The notes below the pieces were generated by a model. The model was not told where the DNA came from. It searched no databases and saw only the letters and a list, made by a program, of their open reading frames with translations. DNA of 34,215 nt. Origin: a virus. How positions within the stretch are numbered: the stretch's first letter is position 1; the number at the start of each line of letters is the position of its first letter. Location of the stretch: positions 1 to 34,215 of the IMG/VR virus record IMGVR_UViG_3300028394_000016. One strand, given 5' to 3'. Shown here piece after piece: positions 6,147 to 12,541 of the stretch. Both the position numbers and the translations under genes were made by a program.

Positions 6147-6502
6147 GCTATTACGTTATGCCAGGACTAAAACAAACAGAAGTAAGATTTGACCAAGTTA
6201 TTAAAACGGTATGTGAAGTCATGAATATTGATAGATATAAGTTACTTACGCCAAACAGGAGTAAAAACTTGGTTTTTGGTAGAAATATGTGTTATTTTAT
6301 TTTTAGACGTTATTTTTCGATGACACTAAAAGAAATAGCACAAGCTTTTGGCAGAGATCACACTACTGTTATTCATGGACTTGTAACATTCCAAAATGAC
6401 ATAGAATGTATCAAGTTTTATAAATCTCAGTTCTTAGACGTACAACAAACATTAGGATTACACACAAACAACAAAAAACTCAATATTTTAACAACAAACT
6501 AA
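6128..6502 (+). CDS. Stand-alone DnaA domain IV protein (DNA-binding domain only)
   Basis: The 124-aa protein matches domain IV of the replication initiator DnaA, the part that binds DnaA boxes. The signature is nearly complete: RNMCYFIFRRYFSMTLKEIA (52-71), then AFGRDHTTVIH (73-83), which is the DnaA signature loop and recognition helix. The preceding helix with VMNIDRYKLLTPNR matches the start of domain IV. The AAA+ domain and domains I and II are absent. It could recognise a phage origin, compete with host DnaA, or repress transcription at DnaA boxes. The ATG at 6128 overlaps the previous gene by 19 nt; an in-frame ATG at 6158 is an alternative and would leave domain IV intact. Confidence 0.85.
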   Translation: MGASEISYYVMPGLKQTEVRFDQVIKTVCEVMNIDRYKLLTPNRSKNLVFGRNMCYFIFRRYFSMTLKEIAQAFGRDHTTVIHGLVTFQNDIECIKFYKSQFLDVQQTLGLHTNNKKLNILTTN

Positions 6503-6507
6503 ACATT

Positions 6508-6705
6508 ATGCTATCATCATTCGCAGAGTTAGACGAAACAGACAAAAGACTATTTGTCGCTAAAATCATCCACAACATTAATTACAGCCAATCAAGTTTT
6601 GAGACTGTTATGGCACTTGTTAAGATGTGGGATGAATACCCAAGAAGACAAGCCACTTTTTTTACCAAATTAAACCAAATAACAAATGGAATTGCAAACA
6701 ACTAA
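6508..6705 (+). CDS. Hypothetical protein (65 aa)
   Basis: A small all-helical protein (helices around 7-24, 28-45 and 47-60) that overlaps the start of the next gene by 20 nt. It lies between the DnaA-like and recombination-type genes. There are no catalytic motifs and no membrane segment. Family unknown; it may be an accessory factor for its neighbours. Confidence 0.65.
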   Translation: MLSSFAELDETDKRLFVAKIIHNINYSQSSFETVMALVKMWDEYPRRQATFFTKLNQITNGIANN

Positions 6706-7363
6706 CACACAGATTCAAGCACCTAGTTACCAGATGGTCAACAAGGACTCAATGCTATCCTTATCGAACGAGCTTAAACGCTTTGTAAAGGATGCACACT
6801 TAGTATCTAACATTAAAGGAAAGGACTATTGTAACGTAGAAGCCTGGCAGATGGCAGGAGCTTCATTAGGATTATTTCCTATCATTACAAGCGTACAAGA
6901 CTTATCTAGCGAGAATGAGCTTAAATACATGGCTACTTGCGAAGTTAGATCGTACCAAGACAATAAGTTGGTATCAGTAGGTATCGCAATATGCTCTAAC
7001 AAAGAGGGTAGCAAAAAATTCTTTGATGAGTATGCTATCTTATCTATGGCACAAACTAGAGCAGTAGGTAAAGCTTTCCGTAATCAGTTAGCTTGGTTGA
7101 TGAAAGCTGCTGGATTCGAGGCGACACCTGCTGAAGAGATGGATTTTGTACATGAAGAGCCAAAAAAACCCTCAAAGCCAGTACAAACAGTTGTAGCTGA
7201 GATTATTGAAGAAGCTTTTGATAGAGATTCTATAATGATGGATGTTGCTAAATGTACTAAGCTAAAACAATTAACAGATGTTTACTTTACATACAAGCAA
7301 ACATTTGATGCTGATGAAACATTGATGAAGGTATTAAAAATGAAAAAAGAAAACCTAAAATAA
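6686..7363 (+). CDS. Possible ssDNA-annealing/recombination-type protein (225 aa)
   Basis: The core (about 25-155) contains KDYCNVEAWQMAGASLGLFP and a DEYAILSMAQTRAVGKAFRN block followed by AAGFEATPAEEM. The SMAQTRAxGKAxR and GFEATPAEEM blocks recur in phage proteins of many hosts that sit in recombination or replication modules. The arrangement is reminiscent of Rad52/Sak-type annealing proteins, but I cannot assign it to a defined superfamily by reading alone. The C-terminal 70 residues are a charged linker and a helical tail. The gene overlaps its upstream neighbour by 20 nt and precedes the next by a single base. Confidence 0.6.
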   Translation: MELQTTNTQIQAPSYQMVNKDSMLSLSNELKRFVKDAHLVSNIKGKDYCNVEAWQMAGASLGLFPIITSVQDLSSENELKYMATCEVRSYQDNKLVSVGIAICSNKEGSKKFFDEYAILSMAQTRAVGKAFRNQLAWLMKAAGFEATPAEEMDFVHEEPKKPSKPVQTVVAEIIEEAFDRDSIMMDVAKCTKLKQLTDVYFTYKQTFDADETLMKVLKMKKENLK

Positions 7364-7364
7364 A

Positions 7365-7829
7365 ATGAACCTAACATTATTACCAAAAGTAGAACTAAGT
7401 TCTATAGAACCAAACAAATTTGCCATTGAGTTAATCAAAACGCAGATAGTAAATCACTTTACAGAAACTGGTGAGTCACCATTAGAACTCCTCGTTAAGT
7501 CAGAGGCTGTTGTACAGCTTTTAGAAGGCATTAGAGCTGATTTAAAGGAGTTAGTACTAGATGAGCTTAGTAAGTATCCTGGAGGCAAGGCTGAGGTCTT
7601 AGGAAGCGAAATGGCTAAGTTTGAATCAGGAGTCAAGTACATCTATGACCAAGATTATACTTGGGGCAAGATGAATGAGCAATTAGAATCAATAAGATTT
7701 GCTATTAAGGAAAGGGAAAGGATGCTAAGAACCTTACCTACTGCTATGGTTGATCCTGAAACTGGGGAGATGGTACACCCAGCTCCTAGAATTAGTACAA
7801 CAACCTTTAAGATTAATTTAAAGAAGTAA
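7365..7829 (+). CDS. Conserved-type phage protein (154 aa), unknown function
   Basis: The protein is helical in the first 70 residues and contains KAEVLGSEMAKFESGVKYIY, a DYTWGKMNEQLESIRFAIKERE helix, and the C-terminal block DPETGEMVHPAPRISTTTF. The DPETGE..PAPR.STT ending recurs in small phage proteins next to recombination genes, from memory. It is encoded immediately after the annealing-type protein and is probably its functional partner. No catalytic residues are evident. A large stem-loop follows the gene. Confidence 0.7.
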   Translation: MNLTLLPKVELSSIEPNKFAIELIKTQIVNHFTETGESPLELLVKSEAVVQLLEGIRADLKELVLDELSKYPGGKAEVLGSEMAKFESGVKYIYDQDYTWGKMNEQLESIRFAIKERERMLRTLPTAMVDPETGEMVHPAPRISTTTFKINLKK

Positions 7830-7838
7830 AAATCCCCT

Positions 7839-7897
7839 ACCACCTCAAGATACCAATATTTATAACCTGATAGTAATTTATATAAACTTGGGGTGGT
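7839..7897 (+). other. Long stem-loop after the 154-aa gene, possible terminator
   Basis: The arms ACCACCTCAAG (7839-7849) and CTTGGGGTGGT (7887-7897) pair over 11 bp with one G-T wobble. The 37-nt loop contains a further TTTATA/TATAAA pair. TATTTTAAA follows, a modest T-run. It may terminate the operon or protect the upstream mRNA; the long loop makes it atypical for a terminator. Confidence 0.5.
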
Positions 7898-7909
7898 TAT
7901 TTTAAACTT

Positions 7910-7981
7910 ATGATAATCATTTTAACTATAGCACTTTGGGAATTAGGTAAGACCTTGTTCTATAAACTTATAAACAAATAA
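7910..7981 (+). CDS. Possible 23-aa membrane peptide
   Basis: An ATG at 7910 opens a frame of 23 codons (MIILTIALWELGKTLFYKLI then NK) ending three bases before the next ATG. One short hydrophobic helix with a basic end. It is supported only by its position in an otherwise gene-free gap and tight spacing to the next gene. It could equally be leader sequence. Confidence 0.3.
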   Translation: MIIILTIALWELGKTLFYKLINK

Positions 7982-7984
7982 AAC

Positions 7985-8197
7985 ATGATGGAGCTTTCAG
8001 GACTGGAGAATAATGTACCAGTAAGGATGATTTATATAGATGACAAAAGCGAAGTATTATTCAAATCAATGGCTAGAGCTTCAAGATATACCAATATAAC
8101 CCAAGACGCAATAAAAAAATCTCTTAGTCCTTTATTAAAGATGAGATTTAAGCACAACGATAGGGATGTTATTTTTAGGATAGTTAAGGATAAATAG
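7985..8197 (+). CDS. Putative DNA-binding NUMOD1-like protein (70 aa)
   Basis: The central FKSMARASRYTNITQDAIKK segment followed by SLSPLLK resembles the NUMOD1-type helix-turn-helix (pattern S-x-x-x-A-S-R-x-x-x-I-x-x-x-x-I) usually found in homing endonucleases and small phage regulators. Around it are short beta strands (RMIYIDD and DVIFRIV). No nuclease domain is present. It directly precedes the replication organizer region. A second in-frame ATG at 7988 is possible. DNA binding is inferred. Confidence 0.6.
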   Translation: MMELSGLENNVPVRMIYIDDKSEVLFKSMARASRYTNITQDAIKKSLSPLLKMRFKHNDRDVIFRIVKDK

Positions 8198-8205
8198 TAT
8201 ATTTG
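8198..8205 (+). promoter_or_regulatory. Perfect -7 box TATATTTG upstream of the replication organizer
   Basis: TATATTTG matches TAnnTTTG exactly and begins right after the stop codon of the 70-aa gene. No TTTG is found at the expected -33 distance, so the promoter is unproven. It would place a start site near 8211 and leave a structured leader of about 85 nt before the replication organizer. Confidence 0.35.
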
Positions 8206-8237
8206 TCTTGAGTGTCGGATACTCATTAAGAACTTAT

Positions 8238-8288
8238 TGCCCTTGATATGAACCCCCAATCCGACTGGGGGGAATTTGATAGGGCACT
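8238..8288 (+). other. Two-tier stem-loop in front of the replication organizer
   Basis: An inner hairpin CCCCCA/TGGGGG with a 7-nt loop is enclosed by a symmetric 9 x 9 internal loop and an outer stem TGCCCT/AGGGCA. The outer stem is followed by CTTTTATTTTATG. It may be a terminator for upstream transcription, or a translational control element for the gene starting at 8297. It also overlaps an alternative TTG start at 8276, which argues against that start. Confidence 0.55.
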
Positions 8289-8296
8289 TTTATTTT

Positions 8297-8941
8297 ATGA
8301 ATACAGGAATGATTGTTAAGAGCAGATCGGCTGAGAAGTACACTGCCATCGACAACGAGATTATTAGGAATGTCGAGTTAACACTAGAGGAGAGAGGATT
8401 ATTAATTTATTTGCTTAGTATGAGGCATGATTGGGTAGTTTATAAAACTAACTTACATGAACGATTAGGTTGCACCAAAGGTCAACTAGACAGAGTTTTT
8501 AAGGGATTACAAACCAAGAACTATATCTTATCTGTAAAGGTCATAAATGAGCTTGGAAGGTTTACAGGATGGAATCATGTAGTATATGATACACCAGCAA
8601 TCCGAGATGATAAATCACCGAGTTCTATAAATGCCGAAGTCGGTGAAAGTGCTCCTATAAGTAATACTAATACAATTAATACTAAATTAAATATTAAGAA
8701 AACTAAGTTTATAAGACCAACAGCTAATGAGATAGACTTATATGCCAAAGAAATAGGCTTTTTAACTCTTGATGCTTCTTACTTCTTAGACCATTATGAT
8801 TCTAATGGTTGGTTAATAGGTAAAAACCCCATGAAAGATTGGAAGGCTACTGTAAGAACTTGGAAAAGGAATAGTTCCAAATTTAATCAGCAATCTGATG
8901 TACCTACAAACAAAATCACTACACAAATTAAACTTAAATGA
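8297..8941 (+). CDS. Replication organizer / HTH replication protein (214 aa)
   Basis: Probably recognises the phage origin and brings in the helicase encoded next. Residues 5-85 form a winged helix-turn-helix: KSRSAEKYTAIDNEIIRN, then TLEERGLLIYLLSMRHDWVV, then LHERLGCTKGQLDRVFKGLQ. A polar linker (about 100-145) leads to a DnaD-like C-terminal module with GWLIGKNPMKDWKATVRTW. This two-part layout is typical of phage replisome organizers. The ATG at 8297 is chosen over a TTG at 8276 that lies in a stable hairpin; an ATG at 8309 is also possible. The stop codon overlaps the helicase start (ATGA), indicating coupled translation. Confidence 0.85.
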   Translation: MNTGMIVKSRSAEKYTAIDNEIIRNVELTLEERGLLIYLLSMRHDWVVYKTNLHERLGCTKGQLDRVFKGLQTKNYILSVKVINELGRFTGWNHVVYDTPAIRDDKSPSSINAEVGESAPISNTNTINTKLNIKKTKFIRPTANEIDLYAKEIGFLTLDASYFLDHYDSNGWLIGKNPMKDWKATVRTWKRNSSKFNQQSDVPTNKITTQIKLK

Positions 8942-10275
8942 TTGCTATAAACCTACCAAAAGCTTTAGATATTGAATCTAACATACTTGGTGCTTTGCTT
9001 TTAGATAAAAGGACTATACCATTGGTTATAGGTCATCTAAAAACTGAGATATTTTACGATCTGAAGCACCAAAAAATCTTTAACGCTATAAAAGAGATGT
9101 ACGATACTAACGTGTCTATAGACCTTTCTACTGTAGCTCAAAAACTTTCGCAAGACAAGGAAATGCAAGATATTGGTGGAGCTTATTACCTATCAAAGTT
9201 AACTGATAATGTAATTTCTAGCCATCATATTAACACTCATATTGAGATTGTTATAGAAATGTATAAGAAGCGTGAAGCTTATAAAGTACTTAGAATAGCT
9301 GAGAATCAATGTCTTGACAATGATAGTCAAGCTATAGATTTACTTTCTGACTTAAATAGTCAACTTATAGGTTTACTAGAATATGGAAATCTATATGAGA
9401 AAAGCATAACTGATGTAGTTATGGCTATAAACTATGCTCGTGATAAGGCACAAAATGGTGAGTTATTAGGCTTTAATACTGGATTTCAAGAGCTAAACAA
9501 AACCATAGCAGGATGGTGTAAACCTGACCTATGTATTATAGCTGCAAGACCTGGAGCTGGTAAGACTGCAATGATGCTTTCTAGTGTTTATCACTTAGCT
9601 ATTTTAAATAACGTTCCTACGGCTATTTTTAGCCTTGAAATGAGCTCCGAGCAGTTAGTTGAAAGGTTAGAGTCAATAACGAGTCAAGTGCCCTTAAAAA
9701 GCCTTAGAACGAACAATTTGAATGATTACGAAAGAAAGGTACTTTTAAAGACAGATGACAAGATAATCACAGCACCCATCTACATAGAAGATACTGGAGG
9801 AATCAGTATCTCACAACTCAGAGCTAAGGCTACCATTTTGAAGCAGAAGTATGGCATTAAGATTATTTTCTTAGATTATCTTCAGTTAATGAGTGGACAA
9901 GGTAAGGCTAACCAGAACCGAGAGCAAGAGGTTAGTAATATAAGCCGAAGCCTTAAAGCCTTAGCCAAAGAGTTGGAAGTGCCTATTATTGCTTTATCAC
10001 AGTTATCTAGAAAGGTAGAAGAACGAGCTGACAAGCTACCAATGTTGTCTGATCTTAGAGAATCTGGTAGTATTGAGCAAGATGCTGACATTGTTATTAT
10101 GCTTATGAGACCATCTTACTACGAGATGAAAGATTCTGTAGAAATAGGTGGTAAGCAGTACAATCCTGATGACCTTGTTATCGTTAAGGTAGAGAAGAAT
10201 AGACATGGACGTACTGGTAACTTAGCTGTAAGATTTATTGGAGAAACAACCACATTTGAAGACTATAAACATTAA
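8938..10275 (+). CDS. dnaB: Replicative DNA helicase, DnaB family
   Basis: A hexameric 5'-3' helicase that unwinds the phage replication fork. The 445-aa protein has the full DnaB layout: N-terminal helical domain (about 8-110), linker, and RecA-like domain from about 178. The Walker A is ARPGAGKT at 203-210 and the Walker B is IIFLDY at 309-314. A SLEMSSEQL block is at 232-240 and LSQLSRKVEERADKLPML at 353-370. The KVEKNRHGRTG segment (417-427) supplies the conserved arginine finger region. It overlaps the replication organizer by 4 nt. No primase is encoded, so host primase is presumably used. Confidence 0.96.
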   Translation: MIAINLPKALDIESNILGALLLDKRTIPLVIGHLKTEIFYDLKHQKIFNAIKEMYDTNVSIDLSTVAQKLSQDKEMQDIGGAYYLSKLTDNVISSHHINTHIEIVIEMYKKREAYKVLRIAENQCLDNDSQAIDLLSDLNSQLIGLLEYGNLYEKSITDVVMAINYARDKAQNGELLGFNTGFQELNKTIAGWCKPDLCIIAARPGAGKTAMMLSSVYHLAILNNVPTAIFSLEMSSEQLVERLESITSQVPLKSLRTNNLNDYERKVLLKTDDKIITAPIYIEDTGGISISQLRAKATILKQKYGIKIIFLDYLQLMSGQGKANQNREQEVSNISRSLKALAKELEVPIIALSQLSRKVEERADKLPMLSDLRESGSIEQDADIVIMLMRPSYYEMKDSVEIGGKQYNPDDLVIVKVEKNRHGRTGNLAVRFIGETTTFEDYKH

Positions 10276-10278
10276 AAC

Positions 10279-10497
10279 ATGAATGACAACTACCAAAAAT
10301 TTACTGAAGTGGAATTAAAAGAAGGTGAAGACCTAAACATTGAGAACATGAAGCAGCGTATTATTACAAGAGCATGGTATGATACTGCTAGATTCCATGA
10401 CTTAAATGACATAGCAGTTGGTATAGGTATAGGTACAAAAACCCTTTACTTTTACGCTAAGAAACTAAAACTACCTAGAAGAAGTGGACTTAAATAG
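10279..10497 (+). CDS. Putative HTH protein (72 aa)
   Basis: The C-terminal half (FHDLNDIAVGIGIGTKTLYF then YAKKLKLPRR) has the form of a helix-turn-helix with a basic tail. The N-terminal part is acidic. It starts 4 nt after dnaB and overlaps the next gene by 14 nt, so it is part of the same operon. DNA binding is likely but the role is unknown. Confidence 0.6.
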   Translation: MNDNYQKFTEVELKEGEDLNIENMKQRIITRAWYDTARFHDLNDIAVGIGIGTKTLYFYAKKLKLPRRSGLK

Positions 10498-10855
10498 AAA
10501 CTATAAGAATACTCGTAAGTTCGACATAGAACAAGCTAAGGCTTCGGATGGCACTTATCAAGCATTGTTATTATTTGCTAGGAACACAAAAATCTTGGTC
10601 ATCCAACAGCCAAAAGCCCTAAAGCAGAAGTATATGTGGCTTGAATATGAGAATAATGGTAAGCCTAGTGGCATAGCAGATACAAGAGTAGAGTTCTTTG
10701 CTATCAACTTTGACCTTAAAGATAGGATCTACTTTATTAGAGCAGAAATGCTAAGAACAAAAGCAAGAAGGTACTTTAAATGGGGTAAAACTAAGATAGT
10801 TGAAGGTGTAAGATATATAAAAGTTCCGACCACAGAGATAATACGTTTCGATTAA
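10484..10855 (+). CDS. Hypothetical protein (123 aa), GTG start
   Basis: The frame opens with GTG at 10484, overlapping the previous gene by 14 nt; the next in-frame ATG would remove about 50 residues. It looks like a beta-rich basic protein with DLKDRIYFIRAEMLRTKARR and a C-terminal GVRYIKVPTTEIIRFD strand pair. It has no recognised domain. Its position between dnaB and a VRR-NUC nuclease suggests a role in DNA metabolism. Confidence 0.65.
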   Translation: MDLNRNYKNTRKFDIEQAKASDGTYQALLLFARNTKILVIQQPKALKQKYMWLEYENNGKPSGIADTRVEFFAINFDLKDRIYFIRAEMLRTKARRYFKWGKTKIVEGVRYIKVPTTEIIRFD

Positions 10856-10874
10856 ATATTGTAATTTCGTTTAT

Positions 10875-11255
10875 ATGACATACAAGACAGCAAGTGACTT
10901 AACCAAAATGATGCTAGAATATTTAGATAATCTAGGATATGAGGTATGGAGGAATAATAACCTAGCAGTTAAGGGTAGGTCTTTTATTGGTAAGAAAGGA
11001 TTGCCTGATATTATTGGTTATCATAAGAACTATGGTCAGTTTATTGCTTGTGAGATTAAAGCTATTGGTGATCGTTTAAGTGTATCTCAGATGAGTTTTT
11101 TAACACACTTAGGTATGTGTGGTGGCACATCAATAGTATGTCAACAAATATCAGACGGAACAATTAACTTAACAATATTTTTAGACAATGGCGAAAGCAA
11201 AATCAGCATCTGGAACGAGTACGAAGGTGAATTTCGGAACGAGAAAGAAGGGTAA
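10875..11255 (+). CDS. VRR-NUC domain nuclease (PD-(D/E)XK fold)
   Basis: A small DNA nuclease, 126 aa, essentially one VRR-NUC domain. The catalytic pattern is visible: GLPDIIGYH with D45, then ACEIKAIGDRLS with E60 and K62, then Q72 in SQMSFL. An N-terminal helix and VWRNNNLAVKGR precede it. VRR-NUC enzymes process branched or flap DNA, so this is likely a Holliday-junction or flap nuclease used in replication, recombination or packaging clean-up. A 43-codon gene is nested across its 3' end in another frame. Confidence 0.88.
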   Translation: MTYKTASDLTKMMLEYLDNLGYEVWRNNNLAVKGRSFIGKKGLPDIIGYHKNYGQFIACEIKAIGDRLSVSQMSFLTHLGMCGGTSIVCQQISDGTINLTIFLDNGESKISIWNEYEGEFRNEKEG

Positions 11256-11319
11256 GGCAAAGAAATCATATAATAAACACAGTTCAAGACCAAAAGCATA
11301 TAGAGGTCAAGGACGCTAA
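11188..11319 (+). CDS. Small very basic protein (43 aa), overlapping the nuclease gene
   Basis: An ATG at 11188 lies inside the VRR-NUC gene and the frame runs 64 nt beyond its stop codon to a TAA at 11317-11319. The protein is rich in Lys/Arg and Gly/Ser, with KVNFGTRKKGKAKKSYN and ending RPKAYRGQGR. I recall the same KVNFG..KKGKA..RP..YRGQGR layout in small phage proteins of Bacteroidota, which supports it as a real gene. It has almost no acidic residues. Likely nucleic-acid binding. Confidence 0.72.
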   Translation: MAKAKSASGTSTKVNFGTRKKGKAKKSYNKHSSRPKAYRGQGR

Positions 11320-11328
11320 AAAACAATT

Positions 11329-11541
11329 ATGGAAAATTTAGAGTTAGAAAACAAATCAGAAAATGTAACCAAGACAACTAAACAAGACGTTAAAGTTACT
11401 GTAGTACCTAAAGAAGGCAAGTTTGTAACTGCTGAAACTATTAAGTTAGTAGAAGACATCTTAAACGATGGTACTATTGATATTAAGTGGAGAGCACAAC
11501 TTAAAGAGCAAGTAAGAAAATACAAAGGATCACAAGAATAG
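11329..11541 (+). CDS. Hypothetical protein (70 aa)
   Basis: The N-terminal 25 residues are Glu/Lys/Thr-rich and probably disordered. The C-terminal part (FVTAETIKLVEDILNDGTID then KWRAQLKEQVRKY) is two helices. It starts 9 nt after the previous gene. No family is recognised and there is no membrane segment. Confidence 0.65.
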   Translation: MENLELENKSENVTKTTKQDVKVTVVPKEGKFVTAETIKLVEDILNDGTIDIKWRAQLKEQVRKYKGSQE

Positions 11542-11565
11542 TTTATAAACCAAAACAAAAATAAC

Positions 11566-11820
11566 ATGGCAACACAAAAAGAGAACTTCTTAGGAAGATG
11601 TTTCACACTTAGATCAGCTTACGGATCATTTAGAAAGGTATCATTTGGTCCAGAGGACTTAAAGAAACTTAATGAGTTCGCAGCTACTAACAAAGGATGG
11701 TGTTCTATCCTTATCAAAGACAAAAAGAACGCAGGACCTGAACAAAGTGATTTCTATTGTGAAATGGACACATTTAAAGCAGGTGATTTTAAAGGAACAG
11801 GTAAAAATCTACCATTTTAA
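11566..11820 (+). CDS. Hypothetical protein (84 aa) with SSB-like C-terminal tip
   Basis: Small beta-rich protein with FTLRSAYGSFRKVSFGPEDL, then GWCSILIKDKKNAGP, then DFYCEMDTFK, and a final TGKNLPF. The last residues LPF resemble the hydrophobic tip (typically IPF) by which single-stranded-DNA-binding proteins recruit partners. No clear OB-fold pattern is provable by eye, and the expected acidic run before the tip is missing. The leader ACCAAAACAAAAATAAC is almost the same as that at 3656. Confidence 0.65.
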   Translation: MATQKENFLGRCFTLRSAYGSFRKVSFGPEDLKKLNEFAATNKGWCSILIKDKKNAGPEQSDFYCEMDTFKAGDFKGTGKNLPF

Positions 11821-11822
11821 TT

Positions 11823-12011
11823 ATGAATAAGAATATTTATAAAGAAATTATTATAAACCTATTACTATTATTAGTAGGTTTGTATCTACCATTTGCATTT
11901 ATTATTAATAAGTACAATCCATTGGGTTGGGAATGGTACGAAAGACTTTCATACGTTATAGCAGTTGTAAGCACTATAGGATATGCTTCATCTATGTATA
12001 ACAAAAAGTAA
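11823..12011 (+). CDS. Two-span small membrane protein (62 aa)
   Basis: Two hydrophobic segments (about 9-29, IIINLLLLLVGLYLPFAFII, and 42-56, LSYVIAVVSTIGYAS) are separated by a polar aromatic loop NKYNPLGWEWYER and flanked by Lys residues. It is the last gene of the plus-strand block, just before a terminator. Its topology would allow a holin-like or membrane-remodelling role, but a lysis cassette already exists on the other strand. Unassigned. Confidence 0.7.
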   Translation: MNKNIYKEIIINLLLLLVGLYLPFAFIINKYNPLGWEWYERLSYVIAVVSTIGYASSMYNKK

Positions 12012-12037
12012 TATGTTTTGTTTGTAGTTTAATAAGT

Positions 12038-12066
12038 ACACCCTGCTATTCTTAGTGGGGTGTTTT
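12038..12066 (+). terminator. Terminator of the early block
   Basis: The arms ACACCCT (12038-12044) and GGGGTGT (12057-12063) pair over 7 bp with one wobble and are followed by TTTT. It lies 27 nt after the last plus-strand gene and ends the rightward transcript. Confidence 0.8.
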
Positions 12067-12072
12067 CGTAAT

Positions 12073-12101
12073 AAAAAACCCCCAGATTTTACCTGAGGGT
12101 T
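12073..12101 (-). terminator. Terminator for the minus-strand 90-aa gene
   Basis: Read on the minus strand, AACCCTCAG (12101-12093) and CTGGGGGTT (12085-12077) pair over 9 bp with one G-T wobble and a 7-nt loop, and a T-run follows. With the plus-strand terminator just to the left it separates two convergent transcripts. Confidence 0.8.
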
Positions 12102-12146
12102 AACCAAAACTACACACAATCACACACCACACATGAGAGCTATTTT

Positions 12147-12419
12147 TCAGTTCTGTTTATTAGAACTATCATAAAATTTAGTCAATACAGACCCATAAAG
12201 GGTTGCTTGATACCTTCCAACAAAACTATCTACTGATTCATTCACATAGAAATAATCTTCATTAGCCATATATACAAAACATCTATCGCTATTTTCATCA
12301 TCAGCAGTTACACTCGCCACCTGATAAATATTGATATAGGCATCTGATTCTTCTGAGTTGTCTTGGAACTCATAGCTTTCATCTTCCTCTTCGGTCAGTT
12401 GTATGATGTGCATTAACAT
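12147..12419 (-). CDS. Acidic FlbD-like small protein (90 aa)
   Basis: The protein carries about 19 Asp/Glu and only about 4 Lys/Arg. An acidic insertion (TEEEDESYEFQDNSEESD) is followed by INIYQVASVTAD, RCFVYMANEDYFYVNESVDS and a helix. The order I-N-x-x-x-V-x-x-V, then a beta hairpin, then V-x-E-S-V resembles the small beta fold of FlbD-like proteins. It forms its own transcription unit between terminators on both sides, away from all other minus-strand genes. Acidic small proteins in such positions are sometimes DNA mimics, but this is only a possibility. The start may also be the second ATG at 12413. Confidence 0.65.
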   Translation of the reverse strand: MLMHIIQLTEEEDESYEFQDNSEESDAYINIYQVASVTADDENSDRCFVYMANEDYFYVNESVDSFVGRYQATLYGSVLTKFYDSSNKQN

Positions 12420-12540
12420 TTGTGATACTATTTTTAAGTACAGTAAGTCGTAATTCCTTTACAATTAACTCAAGTCTAGCTTCTAGGTGAGTCTTTTCTT
12501 TCATTAATTGGTTGATCTTAACGTCTGTGTCTCTGTTCAT
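12379..12540 (-). CDS. Possible coiled-coil peptide (53 aa)
   Basis: An ATG at 12540 opens a 53-codon frame ending in TGA at 12381-12379, overlapping the 90-aa gene by 41 nt in another frame. Residues 6-33 (VKINQLMKEKTHLEARLELI and on) form a coiled coil; the tail is basic. A TAnnTTTG box lies only 2 nt upstream of the ATG, which would make this gene leaderless, so it may instead be part of the leader of the 90-aa gene. Confidence 0.35.
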   Translation of the reverse strand: MNRDTDVKINQLMKEKTHLEARLELIVKELRLTVLKNSITNVNAHHTTDRRGR

Positions 12541-12541
12541 A

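Noticed and set aside
8276-8296. TTG start adding seven residues to the replication organizer
   Set aside because: The codon lies in a stable two-level hairpin and the extra residues do not resemble the family; ATG at 8297 or 8309 is better.
11316-11606. Minus-strand 96-codon frame over two early genes
   Set aside because: Shadow of two tandem plus-strand genes with A-rich leaders; Cys/Phe-rich translation and no promoter.
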